From assembly GCA_000433675.1 (NCBI GenBank), contig FR893558.1:25045-89044 (forward strand): DNA of 64,000 bases. Reading direction: 5' to 3'. Origin of the DNA: Clostridium sp. CAG:433 (GTDB lineage Bacteria > Bacillota_I > Bacilli_A > RF39 > UBA660). Position 1 is the stretch's first letter. Every line of letters starts with the position of its first letter. Under the pieces are notes generated by a model. It searched no databases. It was not told where the DNA came from and saw nothing but the letters and a program-made list of their open reading frames with translations. Shown piece after piece: positions 1-11,454 of the stretch. A program made the translations under genes and the position numbers.

Positions 1-2
1 TA

Positions 3-1130
3 GATGAATCATCAGATGATTCAAATATGTATAAAGCAATGTTAAGCAATGAAATTATATTATTTGACTATAATGGAAAAAAGCTAGATGAAATAAATAG
101 CAATTCAAAAACTTCGTATAATGACTTACGATGTAAAGATTTATTTTGTGAGATAGAAATTGATAATAAAACATATATATATAATTTAAAGGAAGGTAAA
201 AGAATAATTACTTTAGATGGTGAAAATTATATTAATACACATAAAGGTGATATTTTAAGTGTTTATTTACAAAATAATAAATATAATGTATATAAAAACG
301 ATAAGTTAATACTTGATGGTGTTGAAGCAAGTAATGGACTTGATATATTAGATGATGGATTTGCTGCTAGAAATAGCACGTATACATTATATGATAACGA
401 TGGTAACGTAGTAGATGATACAGTATTTTTCTACAAAGATACTAAAAATTATTTAAAAAAAGATGATTATACTAAGTCAACATATAGTTTTTATAAAGAT
501 GGTAAATTAAGTAAGAAAGATGATACATTAGTTTCACTATTTTCTAATAATGATATATCTTTACAAAATAATTATGACAATTCATTAATTATTATGAGTT
601 CAAAAAAACAAATTCCTTGTTATGATAACTCAACTTGTTATGGATATAATTTTTACGATTTTTCAGGAAATGCTGTAAATAAAACATCTTATGCAAAAGT
701 AAAAACTGGCTATTCTGATTATATGTTAGTTTCAGAGGATGGTAAAACAGAATACATAATAAATAAAAAGTTTGAAAAAGTAAGTGATGATTATGATTCA
801 ATCACATCTATTATTACAAATGATAAGAAAATACATTTTTGGGAAGTATCTAAAGATGGCAAATATGCGATACTTGATGAAAATGGAAAGGTGTTAAAAG
901 AAAATATTATAGAAAAAGTATTTGTATCATCATCAATACCTAGTGATATAATACAATTAAAATATGATGATAAGGTTGAGCTTTATAACATAAAAGAGAA
1001 AAAAGTTGTAGTAACGTTAGATAAGAATGTAACATTTAATTCATATAATGACTTATATATTAATGTAACAGAAAATGGTGTTAATAATTTTTATTCGTAC
1101 ATTAATGGTAAAAAATTCTATAGTAAATAG
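3..1130 (+). CDS. WG-repeat-like protein, 5' end outside window
   Basis: The reading frame is open to the left window edge. In-frame codons before the first ATG at 27 encode an acidic Ser/Asp linker (DESSDDSN), and that ATG has no ribosome binding site, so the gene very probably begins upstream and this is its C-terminal part. The visible part is hydrophilic, rich in Asp, Asn, Lys and Tyr, with repeated strands of the type (K/E)DGKYxIxDxxGKV, resembling WG/KWG beta-propeller-like repeats. The acidic linker suggests that a signal peptide or membrane anchor precedes it and that the domain is exported, but that part is not visible. No catalytic motif is seen. A strong terminator follows. Function unknown. 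Confidence 0.6.
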   Translation, partial: DESSDDSNMYKAMLSNEIILFDYNGKKLDEINSNSKTSYNDLRCKDLFCEIEIDNKTYIYNLKEGKRIITLDGENYINTHKGDILSVYLQNNKYNVYKNDKLILDGVEASNGLDILDDGFAARNSTYTLYDNDGNVVDDTVFFYKDTKNYLKKDDYTKSTYSFYKDGKLSKKDDTLVSLFSNNDISLQNNYDNSLIIMSSKKQIPCYDNSTCYGYNFYDFSGNAVNKTSYAKVKTGYSDYMLVSEDGKTEYIINKKFEKVSDDYDSITSIITNDKKIHFWEVSKDGKYAILDENGKVLKENIIEKVFVSSSIPSDIIQLKYDDKVELYNIKEKKVVVTLDKNVTFNSYNDLYINVTENGVNNFYSYINGKKFYSK

Positions 1131-1136
1131 TATTGT

Positions 1137-1172
1137 AAACTAACAAGTAAATGAAAACTTGTTAGTTTCTTT
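1137..1172 (+). terminator. Rho-independent terminator
   Basis: Perfect 11-bp stem (AAACTAACAAG at 1137-1147 with its complement at 1158-1168), 10-nt loop, followed by a T-rich tail. It separates the truncated first gene from lepA. Confidence 0.85.
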
Positions 1173-1181
1173 TATTTATTG

Positions 1182-1187
1182 TATAAT
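1182..1187 (+). promoter_or_regulatory. -10 box of lepA promoter
   Basis: TATAAT at 1182-1187, preceded directly by TTG and lying 19 nt before the lepA start, just after the upstream terminator. The ribosome binding site AGGTGA at 1195-1200 follows. No convincing -35 box. Confidence 0.5.
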
Positions 1188-1206
1188 TATTTTTAGGTGA
1201 AGAAAT

Positions 1207-2988
1207 ATGAATCAAGATAAAATAAGAAATTTTTCAATAATTGCGCATATAGATCATGGAAAAAGTACAATAGCAGATAGAATGCTTGAGTTAACAGGAG
1301 CTGTTACAAAAAGAGAATCAAAAGATCAGATGCTTGATAATATGGATCTTGAAAGAGAAAGAGGAATAACAATAAAACTTAATGCAGTTAAGTTAAATTA
1401 TAAGGGTTATACACTTCATTTAATAGATACTCCAGGTCATGTAGATTTTACATATGAAGTATCTAGAAGTTTAGCTGCCTGTGAAGGAGCAATTTTAGTA
1501 GTTGATGCAGCACAAGGAATAGAAGCACAAACACTAGCAAATGTATATTTAGCTTTAGAAAATGATTTAACTATAATACCAGTTATAAATAAGATAGATT
1601 TACCTAATGCTGATGTTGATAAAGTAAAAAAAGAATTAAGAGAAGTACTTGGATTTAGTGATGATGAAATAATTTTGACAAGTGCAAAAACAGGTTTTGG
1701 TATAGATAAATTACTTGATGCTGTAATAGACAGAATTCCATGCCCAAATGGTGAAATAAATTCTAATCTTAGAGGACTTATTTTTGATAGTGTATTTGAT
1801 TCATATAGAGGAGTAGTTATCCAAACTAGAATAGTAGATGGTAAATTAAAAGTAGGAGACAAGATAAGATTTATGAGTACAGGAGCAAGTCATGAAGTAA
1901 CAGAACTTGGTGTATCAACTCCAAAAGAAGAAAAGGTAAAAGAACTTGTTTCTGGTGATGTTGGATATGTTTGTGCATCTATTAAAAAAATAAGTGATGT
2001 AAAAATAGGTGATACAATAACTCTTGATGATAATCCTGCTAAAGAAGTATTACCAGGTTATAAAGAAATAAAACCAATGGTATATTCAGGTATTTATCCA
2101 GTAGAAACAAATAAATATAATGATTTAAGGGATGCACTTGAAAAATTAAAACTAAATGATGCATCACTTACATTTGAACCTGAAACAAGTAAAGCTTTAG
2201 GATTTGGTTTTAGATGTGGATTTTTAGGACTTCTTCATATGGATATAATAAAAGAAAGAATAGAAAGAGAATTTAATATTGAAATAATACTTACAAGTCC
2301 ATCAGTTATTTATACAGTAACGCTTACAAATGGTGATATAGTTTATGTTGATAATCCAACTAAACTTCCTGATAGACAGGTAATTAGTAAAATAGAAGAA
2401 CCATATATTAAAACAAATATTTTTGTACCAAGTGAATTTATAGGACCCGTTATGGAATTATGTCAAAATAAAAGAGGTAATTTTATAAATATGGATTATA
2501 TTGATACAAGAGTAAATATACACTATGAACTTCCACTTTCTGAAATAGTATATGATTTCTTTGATAAATTAAAAAGTACAACAAAAGGTTATGCATCATT
2601 TGATTATGAATTTATTGGTAATAAACAAAGTGATTTGGTTAAGGTTGATATAATGCTTAATGGTGATATAGTAGATGCATTTTCTATTATTACCCATAAA
2701 GATTTTGCATATAAAAGAGGTAATGCAATTACTCAAAAATTAAAAGAAATAATCCCAAGACAATTATTTGAAGTACCTGTTCAAGCATGTTGTAATAATA
2801 AAGTTATTGCTAGATGTGATATAAAAGCAAATAGAAAAAATGTACTTGCTAAATGTTATGGTGGAGATATTTCAAGAAAAAGAAAATTACTAGAAAAACA
2901 AAAAGAAGGAAAAAAGAAAATGAAGACAATTGGAAGTGTAGAGCTTCCTCCTGAAGCATTCCTTGAAGTATTAAGTGTGGAGGATTAA
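1207..2988 (+). CDS. lepA: Elongation factor 4 (LepA)
   Basis: Ribosome-associated translational GTPase that promotes back-translocation of stalled ribosomes. At 593 residues it is the usual family length. GTPase motifs are in order: AHIDHGKS (13-20), ERGITI (50-55), DTPGH (74-78), NKID (128-131). The EF-G-like domains follow, and the LepA-specific basic C-terminal domain is present ([20 protein letters not shown]). The start has AGGTGA 7 nt upstream. It opens the conserved lepA-hemW-hrcA-grpE-dnaK-dnaJ order known from Bacillus, here with additional genes inserted. Confidence 0.97.
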   Translation: MNQDKIRNFSIIAHIDHGKSTIADRMLELTGAVTKRESKDQMLDNMDLERERGITIKLNAVKLNYKGYTLHLIDTPGHVDFTYEVSRSLAACEGAILVVDAAQGIEAQTLANVYLALENDLTIIPVINKIDLPNADVDKVKKELREVLGFSDDEIILTSAKTGFGIDKLLDAVIDRIPCPNGEINSNLRGLIFDSVFDSYRGVVIQTRIVDGKLKVGDKIRFMSTGASHEVTELGVSTPKEEKVKELVSGDVGYVCASIKKISDVKIGDTITLDDNPAKEVLPGYKEIKPMVYSGIYPVETNKYNDLRDALEKLKLNDASLTFEPETSKALGFGFRCGFLGLLHMDIIKERIEREFNIEIILTSPSVIYTVTLTNGDIVYVDNPTKLPDRQVISKIEEPYIKTNIFVPSEFIGPVMELCQNKRGNFINMDYIDTRVNIHYELPLSEIVYDFFDKLKSTTKGYASFDYEFIGNKQSDLVKVDIMLNGDIVDAFSIITHKDFAYKRGNAITQKLKEIIPRQLFEVPVQACCNNKVIARCDIKANRKNVLAKCYGGDISRKRKLLEKQKEGKKKMKTIGSVELPPEAFLEVLSVED

Positions 2989-2989
2989 C

Positions 2990-3307
2990 ATGGATAAAAA
3001 CATGGAAGAAAAAATAAGAGTAGTCGCAAATTATATAGTAGATAATAAAGCAACTATTATAAAAACTGCAGAACATTTTAATATGTCACCTAGTTCAATA
3101 AAAAAGTATATAAATAGTAAAGATAAACTTCAAAGTATTGATATAGAACTATTTAAAAAAGTAAAAGAAACACTAATGGGTATAACTTTAGTTGGACAAA
3201 TAGATCATATTAACAAAGAAAAAAATAACAATTTAGAAGGAAAAGATATAATTTGCGGTATGCATGAAAATCATCAACAAAAAATCAAAGTATTAAAAAA
3301 ACTATAA
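2990..3307 (+). CDS. SpoIIID-like HTH transcriptional regulator
   Basis: A 105-residue protein whose first ~65 residues match the SpoIIID pattern: (E)KIRVVANYIVDNKATI, a helix-turn-helix (AEHFNMSPSSIKKYI) and the trailing helix (ELFKKVKETL). In endospore formers SpoIIID is the mother-cell regulator acting between SigE and SigK. The start at 2990 is chosen because GGAGG (2979-2983) lies 6 nt upstream and overlaps the end of lepA; an in-frame GTG at 2975 has no such site. It sits between lepA and hemW, not next to mbl as in Bacillus. The last third (Asn/Lys-rich, with a CGMHENH stretch) is not SpoIIID-like. Whether it regulates sporulation here cannot be told; family membership is fairly secure. 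Confidence 0.75.
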   Translation: MDKNMEEKIRVVANYIVDNKATIIKTAEHFNMSPSSIKKYINSKDKLQSIDIELFKKVKETLMGITLVGQIDHINKEKNNNLEGKDIICGMHENHQQKIKVLKKL

Positions 3308-3340
3308 AATATAATTAGAATATATTTTTGTAGTTTTTTT
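3295..3340 (+). terminator. Terminator overlapping the end of the SpoIIID-like gene
   Basis: An A-run followed by ACTATAAAATATA pairs with TATATTTTTGTAGTTTTTT with one mismatch and a bulge, ending in a T-tract. The left arm includes the last codons of the upstream gene. Confidence 0.6.
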
Positions 3341-3350
3341 TCTTTTATTA

Positions 3351-3359
3351 TGATATAAT
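3351..3359 (+). promoter_or_regulatory. Extended -10 promoter of hemW
   Basis: TGATATAAT, a perfect extended -10 (TGnTATAAT), 25 nt upstream of the hemW ATG and immediately after the T-tract of the preceding terminator. No clear -35 box. Confidence 0.6.
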
Positions 3360-3384
3360 TTTTATTGAATAGAGGAAGATAGTT

Positions 3385-4464
3385 ATGGTAAAAAGTGCAT
3401 ATATACATATACCTTTTTGTAATAATATTTGTAGTTATTGTGATTTTTGTAAACTCTTATATAATAAAGATTTTGTTAAAAAATATTTAGATGCATTAGA
3501 AAAAGAAATTTCTAATAATTATAAGGGCGAAATATTAGATACAATTTATATTGGTGGTGGAACACCTTCCTCTTTAAGTATAGTAGAGTTAAATAAGTTA
3601 TTTTCTATTATCAAAATATTTAAATTAAGTAAAGAATATGAATTTACTTTTGAAGTAAATATAGAAGATATAACAGAAGAAAAATTAGAAATATTAAAAG
3701 AAAATAAAGTAAATAGGTTAAGCATTGGAATAGAATCATTTAATGATAAATATTTAAAATATTTAGGTAGAAATTATACTTCTGATATAATAAATGAAAA
3801 GGTAGAATTTGCTAAAAAGTATTTTGATAATATAAATGTAGATTTAATGTATGCACTAAAAAATGAAAGTTTAGATGATTTAGAAGAAGACATAGATAAA
3901 ATACTTAAACTTGATATAAAGCATATATCTTGCTATTCATTAATAATAGAAAAAAATACTAAACTTTATATTGATAATACAAAGTATATATCTGATGATC
4001 TTGATAGTGATATGTATGATCTTATAGATAAAAAATTAGAGAATAAATATCATAGATATGAAGTAAGTAATTATTCTATTAAACCTTATGAATCAAGGCA
4101 TAATTTAACATATTGGGAAAATAATGAATATTATGGATTTGGTTTGGGAGCAGCTGGTTATATAGGTAATATAAGATACACAAATACTAGAAATTTATCT
4201 AAATATATATGCGGTAATTATGAAAGGCAAAATGAATTACTTACTAAAGAAGATAAAATAAAGTATGAATTTATATTAGGTTTAAGACTTACAAAGGGAA
4301 TAAATAAAGATAATTTTAATAGAAAATATGATATAAATATAAATGAAATAGAAGTTATAAAAGAATTAATTAATAAAGGATTATTAATTGATGATAAAAT
4401 AAATATATATGTACCTAAAAAATATTTTTATGTATTAAACGATATATTAGTAAATTTTGTATAA
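3385..4464 (+). CDS. hemW: HemW-like radical SAM protein
   Basis: The N-terminus carries the radical SAM cluster motif CNNICSYC (Cys12, Cys16, Cys19) followed by DFC (Cys22), the CxxxCxxCxxC arrangement of HemW/HemN-like proteins, then YIGGGTPSSL for SAM binding. Length is 359 residues, within the HemW range (~370-380). HemW was long annotated as oxygen-independent coproporphyrinogen III oxidase but is known as a heme-binding, heme-delivering protein; its position after lepA is the classic one. RBS GAGGAAG precedes the ATG. No other heme genes are in the window, so a role in heme trafficking is family knowledge only. Confidence 0.9.
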   Translation: MVKSAYIHIPFCNNICSYCDFCKLLYNKDFVKKYLDALEKEISNNYKGEILDTIYIGGGTPSSLSIVELNKLFSIIKIFKLSKEYEFTFEVNIEDITEEKLEILKENKVNRLSIGIESFNDKYLKYLGRNYTSDIINEKVEFAKKYFDNINVDLMYALKNESLDDLEEDIDKILKLDIKHISCYSLIIEKNTKLYIDNTKYISDDLDSDMYDLIDKKLENKYHRYEVSNYSIKPYESRHNLTYWENNEYYGFGLGAAGYIGNIRYTNTRNLSKYICGNYERQNELLTKEDKIKYEFILGLRLTKGINKDNFNRKYDININEIEVIKELINKGLLIDDKINIYVPKKYFYVLNDILVNFV

Positions 4465-4478
4465 AGGAGAATAAAAAG

Positions 4479-4862
4479 ATGAATGAAGAAAAGAAATTGA
4501 ATGATGATTTTGAAATGATTGATTTTGAAGAGGCATCAGATGAAAATATAGAAACATTGGATGAAACTGATAATAATAGTGAAGAAATTAAGGGTACAAT
4601 TTTTGATAATAATAGTACTCAAAATGATAATAAATTGCAAAATCAAAATACTGAAGGAACTGTTATTGATGTAAATAGACTATTTGATGTTCATGAAAAA
4701 GAAGAACAAATTGCAGAGGAAGAAATAAAAAAAGAAGAGAATAAAAAAGATAATAGAATATTAAAAATTCAAGTAGGTTTAATAGTTGCACTTATTTTAA
4801 TCGCATCTTTAGTATATTTCTTTGGATATGATTTACTTGAACCATTTATTAAGGTAGATTAG
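4479..4862 (+). CDS. Acidic protein with C-terminal membrane anchor
   Basis: A 127-residue protein not recognised as a named family. Residues 1-90 are hydrophilic, very acidic and low in complexity. A single transmembrane helix follows (IQVGLIVALILIASLVYFFGY, about 99-118) with a short C-terminal tail, so the bulk would face the cytoplasm like a tail-anchored protein. AAGGAGAA lies 9 nt before the ATG. It starts 14 nt after hemW and ends 12 nt before the repeat-protein gene, so the three are probably cotranscribed. Confidence 0.65.
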   Translation: MNEEKKLNDDFEMIDFEEASDENIETLDETDNNSEEIKGTIFDNNSTQNDNKLQNQNTEGTVIDVNRLFDVHEKEEQIAEEEIKKEENKKDNRILKIQVGLIVALILIASLVYFFGYDLLEPFIKVD

Positions 4863-4874
4863 TGGAGAAGAAAA

Positions 4875-6884
4875 ATGAAATATAAAAATGGAGAAGAATT
4901 TTTAAATAAATTATATAGAGAAATGCATACAAGTAGTGAGGTTGTGTATAAAGCAAGTTCCAGTGATACACCAGAAGAAAAAATAAGAAAATATCTATCA
5001 AGACTAGAACATACACATGAACTTTCTAAAAAGAATGAACATAGTTTAGAATTATTAAAAAAATTTTACTATGATAAGTATTTGATTAAAGAACTACCTG
5101 AATCATATGTGAATCATCAAAAGGAAATAGCAAGAAAAGAAGGCTATGGAAATGTTTATGTTTCTGATGAAATGAAACAAGGAATGTTAGATCAAGTTAG
5201 GAAAGATCAAAAGTCTACACTTGACTTATGGATTGATTACTTTATAAGTGAAGACTCTATGTATCCAACATGGTTTAAAGTTTATGCGTTTAAGGGAATG
5301 TTAGGTTTAAGTGCATTTAATAAAGAAAAACAAGAGTTTGGTAAAAGAACAGATAAAACAACATTCCCATTTATTGATTTAAATATGGAAGCTTTATCAA
5401 AAGTATATGATATATTAAAAGACGAAATTGGTGAAAATAACCTAACTGATGAAGAACTAGAAATATTATCAAAAGGTGAAAGTTTTAAGAAACTATATAC
5501 TTACTATTTTACAAATCAAGATTCAAAAATAATAAATAATGATGAAACAGAAGGAATATGGGTTAAATATGATATGGGGTCTGATTATATGCCGTTATGG
5601 GAATCACTACAAGGTAAAAATACAGGATGGTGTACCGCAGGAAAAGAAACCGCAAAAATTCAACTTGAGGGTGGGGACTTTTATGTATATTATACGAAAG
5701 ATGAAACTGATGAATATAAAAATCCAAGAATAGCAATAAGAATGAATGGAAAAAATGAAATTGCTGAAGTAAGAGGAACTAGTAAAAATCAAAATCTGGA
5801 ATCAAATATGGAACCAATACTTGATAAGAAATTAGAAGAATTCCATAACAAAGATAAATATAAAAAGAAAGTTCACGATATGAAACTTTTAACATTAATA
5901 GAAGAAAAGACAAAAAATAATCTAGAATTATCATTAGATGATTTAAAATTTTTATATGAGGTAGATTCAGAAATAGAAGGGTTTGGATATGAAAAAGATC
6001 CTAGAATTGAAGAAATTATTTCTAAAAGAGATAAAAGAAAAGATATTGCGAGGGTTTATAGTGTTAAAGAAGACGAAGTTGCGTTATCTCACAAAGAGTG
6101 GAAAGAAAATAAAGAAAAGGTAAAAATCTGTTGTGGGAATTTATATTTAAATGATTTAAAAAGTGCAAAAGGTTTAAAATTGCCAAACATAGTAATAGGT
6201 GGGGTATCTTTAGATAATTTAACGAGTTCTGAAGGTTTAGTATTACCAGATATAATAAAAGGGAATTTATATTTAGAAAATTTAACGAGTGCTAAAGGCT
6301 TAAAATTGCCGAGCACAATAATTGGGTATTTGAATTTAGAAAAGTTAATAAGCGCTGAAGGTTTAAAGTTACCAAACACAATAAATGGACGTTTATATTT
6401 AGATAGCTTAACAAGTGCTGAAGGCTTAATATTGCCAGATACAATGAATGGATATTTATGTTTAAAGAGTTTAACGAGTGCTAAAGGCTTAAAATTACCA
6501 AAAACAATAACTGGACATTTAAATTTGAGTGGTTTAAAAAATGCTAAAGACTTAAAATTACCAGATACAATAAATGTGGATTTAAATTTAAGTGGATTGA
6601 TAAGCGCTAAAGACTTAAAATTGCCAAACGTAATAAATGGAGATTTATATTTACATAGCTTAACAAGTGCCAAAGACTTAAAATTACCAAGAACAATAAC
6701 TGGAGATTTATATTTAAAAGGTTTAACAAGCATCGAAGGTTTAGTATTACCAATTTCATTATTTGGTAGAGTTTATTCGAAAATTGATATTCCTGAAACA
6801 TGTTTTATTCCTGATGAAGAATATTATAAATATATAAACGAAGATAAAAATAATGAAAATGATGAAAGAATAAGAAAAATATAA
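4875..6884 (+). CDS. Cytosolic repeat protein with WCTA-type N-terminal domain
   Basis: A 669-residue protein without signal peptide or membrane segment. Residues 1-330 are a mixed alpha/beta domain with a short core: TGWCTA (250-255), GGDFYVYYT (266-274), NPRIAIRMNG (283-292) and EVRGTSKNQN (298-307). That strand/loop order recalls the PcfJ-like domain of mobile-element proteins, a tentative comparison. A charged helical linker follows. From about 421 to 638 there are roughly ten 21-residue repeats of the form GLKLPxTIxGxLYLxxLTSAK, a leucine-rich-repeat-like solenoid. The DNA is correspondingly a degenerate 63-bp tandem repeat (about 6135-6770). It follows the anchored acidic protein by 12 nt. 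Function unknown; the solenoid suggests binding to another macromolecule. Confidence 0.7.
   Translation: MKYKNGEEFLNKLYREMHTSSEVVYKASSSDTPEEKIRKYLSRLEHTHELSKKNEHSLELLKKFYYDKYLIKELPESYVNHQKEIARKEGYGNVYVSDEMKQGMLDQVRKDQKSTLDLWIDYFISEDSMYPTWFKVYAFKGMLGLSAFNKEKQEFGKRTDKTTFPFIDLNMEALSKVYDILKDEIGENNLTDEELEILSKGESFKKLYTYYFTNQDSKIINNDETEGIWVKYDMGSDYMPLWESLQGKNTGWCTAGKETAKIQLEGGDFYVYYTKDETDEYKNPRIAIRMNGKNEIAEVRGTSKNQNLESNMEPILDKKLEEFHNKDKYKKKVHDMKLLTLIEEKTKNNLELSLDDLKFLYEVDSEIEGFGYEKDPRIEEIISKRDKRKDIARVYSVKEDEVALSHKEWKENKEKVKICCGNLYLNDLKSAKGLKLPNIVIGGVSLDNLTSSEGLVLPDIIKGNLYLENLTSAKGLKLPSTIIGYLNLEKLISAEGLKLPNTINGRLYLDSLTSAEGLILPDTMNGYLCLKSLTSAKGLKLPKTITGHLNLSGLKNAKDLKLPDTINVDLNLSGLISAKDLKLPNVINGDLYLHSLTSAKDLKLPRTITGDLYLKGLTSIEGLVLPISLFGRVYSKIDIPETCFIPDEEYYKYINEDKNNENDERIRKI
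6165..6770 (+). repeat. Degenerate 63-bp tandem repeats inside a coding region
   Basis: About ten in-frame units of 63 bp encode the 21-residue solenoid repeats. Phrases such as GGTTTAAAATTGCCA and TTAACGAGTGCTAAAGG recur every 63 bp with point differences. No unit is disrupted and the frame is kept throughout. Confidence 0.75.
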
Positions 6885-6898
6885 AATAAAGATAGATT

Positions 6899-6928
6899 AA
6901 ACATTTAGAATTTTCTAAATGTTTTTTT
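6899..6928 (+). terminator. Rho-independent terminator
   Basis: Perfect 12-bp stem (6899-6910 with 6913-6924) around a 2-nt TT loop, continuing into a T-tract. Confidence 0.85.
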
Positions 6929-6929
6929 A

Positions 6930-6958
6930 TTGACTAATTTATCAAATTTCTATAAAAT
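6930..6958 (+). promoter_or_regulatory. Promoter of the 305-residue protein gene
   Basis: TTGACT (6930-6935) and TAAAAT (6953-6958), spacer 17 nt, directly after a terminator. The TTG of this -35 box is in frame with the downstream gene and could be mistaken for its start codon. Confidence 0.65.
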
Positions 6959-6986
6959 ATATAACCGTGAAAAAGAGGTGCATTAT

Positions 6987-7904
6987 ATGAAAAATATAGA
7001 AGAATTATTACCTAAAAATATATGTGAGATAAATGGTAAAACAATTAAAATTACAAGTGATGAATTTTATGATTTTACTATTAATAAAAAATTTAATAAT
7101 ATGGGTATGTTAAGCTTTGAAATATATGACGCAAGTAAAAGAAGTCATCAGAGTGTCATAAATGCTTATCAATTTATTAAATATTTAAATGAAAATAAAG
7201 TAAAAAGTATAAATATAAATGCATCTGATGAGTTAATTCCGGTTTATATTGATGTATTAAATAGATTAAATTATAATGGAAAATGTAATATATCATTATA
7301 TATAGAGAGAATGAATATGAATGAAAAGGAACATTTACCACTTGATTTAGATAATTCTAAAGACAAAATAGATATTCCAGCAAGAAGACTTATTTGGCAA
7401 CCTAAACTTACAAAATTAGAAAATGTAATTGAAAATAGTACATTAAGTCAGGCAAAGATGTTAAAAAGACATATTCTTAGTATTTCAAATGATATAAATG
7501 AAAAGTATAATATTGATGATTTAAATTTTTATGACAGAATTTTATATATTTACAATTATATAAATAATCTTAATCTTGATGGTAAAGATTCTTTATATAT
7601 ATCAAATTTAATAAGTGCACTTCTTAATAACCCTGTTTTAAAAGTAGATGCTAAAGTTATAACGGGCAAAGTTGATGATTCTGATTACTCAATTGTTGGA
7701 ATAGTAAATAGTGAGAGTGAGAACATTTTAGAATGCACCGCAATAACTAATAATCCATTTGAAAAAAAGAATATAGAAGTAGATAAACCAGAAATATTAC
7801 TTTCAAAAACTCAAAATTTAGATTCTTATTTATATAGTCATTATAATATAGATAAAGATTCTGAAAAGAAATTAATAAAACATTTTGATAGTTTAAGAAA
7901 ATAA
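6987..7904 (+). CDS. Hypothetical cytosolic protein
   Basis: A 305-residue protein of unrecognised family. The start at 6987 is supported by AGAGGTG a few bases upstream; an upstream in-frame TTG at 6930 coincides with the -35 box and is unlikely. It is hydrophilic, with no signal peptide or membrane segment. The N-terminal ~130 residues alternate strands and helices; the C-terminal part, from about residue 150, is helical and then has a strand-rich stretch around KVITGKVDDSDYSIVGIVN. It stands alone between a terminator/promoter pair and the CIRCE-controlled heat-shock operon. No catalytic motif noted. Confidence 0.6.
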   Translation: MKNIEELLPKNICEINGKTIKITSDEFYDFTINKKFNNMGMLSFEIYDASKRSHQSVINAYQFIKYLNENKVKSININASDELIPVYIDVLNRLNYNGKCNISLYIERMNMNEKEHLPLDLDNSKDKIDIPARRLIWQPKLTKLENVIENSTLSQAKMLKRHILSISNDINEKYNIDDLNFYDRILYIYNYINNLNLDGKDSLYISNLISALLNNPVLKVDAKVITGKVDDSDYSIVGIVNSESENILECTAITNNPFEKKNIEVDKPEILLSKTQNLDSYLYSHYNIDKDSEKKLIKHFDSLRK

Positions 7905-7946
7905 AATATGATGTAAAATTCATATTTTTTTAATATTTCAAAATAA

Positions 7947-7973
7947 TTAGCACTCATCTATTGACATTGCTAA
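7947..7973 (+). promoter_or_regulatory. CIRCE operator (HrcA binding site)
   Basis: The left arm TTAGCACTC (7947-7955) is a perfect CIRCE half-site. After the canonical 9-nt spacer the right arm CATTGCTAA (7965-7973) matches GAGTGCTAA at 7 of 9 positions. It overlaps the -35 box of the hrcA promoter, which explains repression. A further right-arm-like half-site, AAGTGCTAT, lies at 7977-7985 over the -10 region. Confidence 0.9.
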
Positions 7974-7988
7974 AATAAGTGCTATAAT
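7961..7988 (+). promoter_or_regulatory. hrcA-grpE-dnaK promoter
   Basis: Perfect TTGACA (7961-7966) and perfect TATAAT (7983-7988), 16-nt spacer. This is among the strongest consensus promoters in the window and is embedded in the CIRCE operator. Confidence 0.85.
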
Positions 7989-8019
7989 TAGATTGTACAC
8001 TTGGATTAGAGGTGAATAT

Positions 8020-9009
8020 ATGCTTACAGAAAGACAAAGTGCTATATTAAAAATTATAGTTGAAGAGTATATAAAAGTACCAAAGCCAGTTGGTTCAAAA
8101 TCTATTTGTGATTCATTAAATGTATCTAGTGCGACAGTTAGAAATGAAATGGCTAACTTAGAAGATTTAGGATACTTAGAAAAAACACATGTATCATCAG
8201 GTAGAGTTCCATCTGAGAAAGGTTATAGATATTACGTTGATAATTTAATGAAGCCAAAAGAAATGAGTGGTGAAGATGTATTAAAACTTCAAACAATATT
8301 TCAAAATAATTCATTAGTATTAAGCGATGCAATAATAAAAAGCCTAGAGATAATATCTGAAATGACTAATTATACAGCAGTTATATTAAAGGATAATGCT
8401 TTGGAAAGTAAACTTAAAAAAGTTGAAGCAATTCCAATTGATGAAAATAATGTAACAGCTATCCTTGTAACAGATAAAGGACATGTTGAAAATAAAATAA
8501 TTAATATAACAGGTTCTAATCTAGAGGAAGTAAATAAAACTGTTGAACTTATTAATAAACTTATTGTTGGTACTCCAATTGATGAAGTTACATCTAAACT
8601 AGAATTTGAAATTAAACCAATTATTAATCAATATGTAAAACATCATGAAATACTTTATAATGCGTTCTATAATGCATTTAATAATTTTAAAGATAGTGCA
8701 GATATGACTATGAGGGGTAAAAATAATTTACTTGAACTTGATGAATTTTCATCTGATGCTAGAAAAATTAAAGATTTAGTTAATAAGTTTGATAATGAAA
8801 ATATTGTTTCTAAGATTAAAGAAGATGACTCTGGTATAAATGTGTACATAGGTAATGAAAACAACATAGATGATGATTTGACAGTAATAAAAACAAAATA
8901 TAATGTAAATGGTAGAGAAGGAACACTTGCGATTCTAGGACCAAAAAGAATGGAATATGATAGAGTTGTAAGTTTACTTGAATACTTAAAAGAAGAGATT
9001 GAAAAGTAA
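8020..9009 (+). CDS. hrcA: Heat-inducible transcription repressor HrcA
   Basis: A 329-residue repressor that binds CIRCE and is itself tuned by GroEL. The N-terminal winged helix is clear (MLTERQSAILKIIVEEYI, then SSATVRNEMANLEDLGYLEKTHVSSGRVPS), followed by the GAF-like and C-terminal dimerisation region ending in LLEYLKEEIEK. The start at 8020 has AGAGGTGA upstream; an in-frame TTG at 7993 lies right after the -10 box and is improbable. First gene of the hrcA-grpE-dnaK operon, autoregulated through the CIRCE site just upstream. Confidence 0.96.
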   Translation: MLTERQSAILKIIVEEYIKVPKPVGSKSICDSLNVSSATVRNEMANLEDLGYLEKTHVSSGRVPSEKGYRYYVDNLMKPKEMSGEDVLKLQTIFQNNSLVLSDAIIKSLEIISEMTNYTAVILKDNALESKLKKVEAIPIDENNVTAILVTDKGHVENKIINITGSNLEEVNKTVELINKLIVGTPIDEVTSKLEFEIKPIINQYVKHHEILYNAFYNAFNNFKDSADMTMRGKNNLLELDEFSSDARKIKDLVNKFDNENIVSKIKEDDSGINVYIGNENNIDDDLTVIKTKYNVNGREGTLAILGPKRMEYDRVVSLLEYLKEEIEK

Positions 9010-9021
9010 GGAGGTTTCTTT

Positions 9022-11393
<2,372 letters not shown>

Positions 11394-11403
11394 TAAATAG
11401 AAG

Positions 11404-11435
11404 TTTAGAAGTCCAATAGTGGGCTTCTAAATTTG
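11404..11435 (+). terminator. Terminator after dnaK
   Basis: An 11-bp stem with one G-U pair (TTTAGAAGTCC at 11404-11414 with 11421-11431), 6-nt loop, then a short T-rich run. It closes the hrcA operon, so pepF and dnaJ form a separate unit or depend on readthrough. Confidence 0.7.
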
Positions 11436-11454
11436 TTTAATAAAAGGAGAACAT

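Noticed and set aside
1437..1862. 141-codon minus-strand frame inside lepA
   Set aside because: Opposite a conserved GTPase domain, Ser-rich composition typical of antisense frames, no start signal.
6089..6733. 214-codon open frame on the minus strand
   Set aside because: It is the antisense of the 63-bp repeats; its regularity only mirrors the repeat on the plus strand, and it has no ribosome binding site.
6165..6770. CRISPR-like periodicity of 63 bp
   Set aside because: No constant repeat with variable spacers; the whole period is coding and similarity extends over the entire unit.
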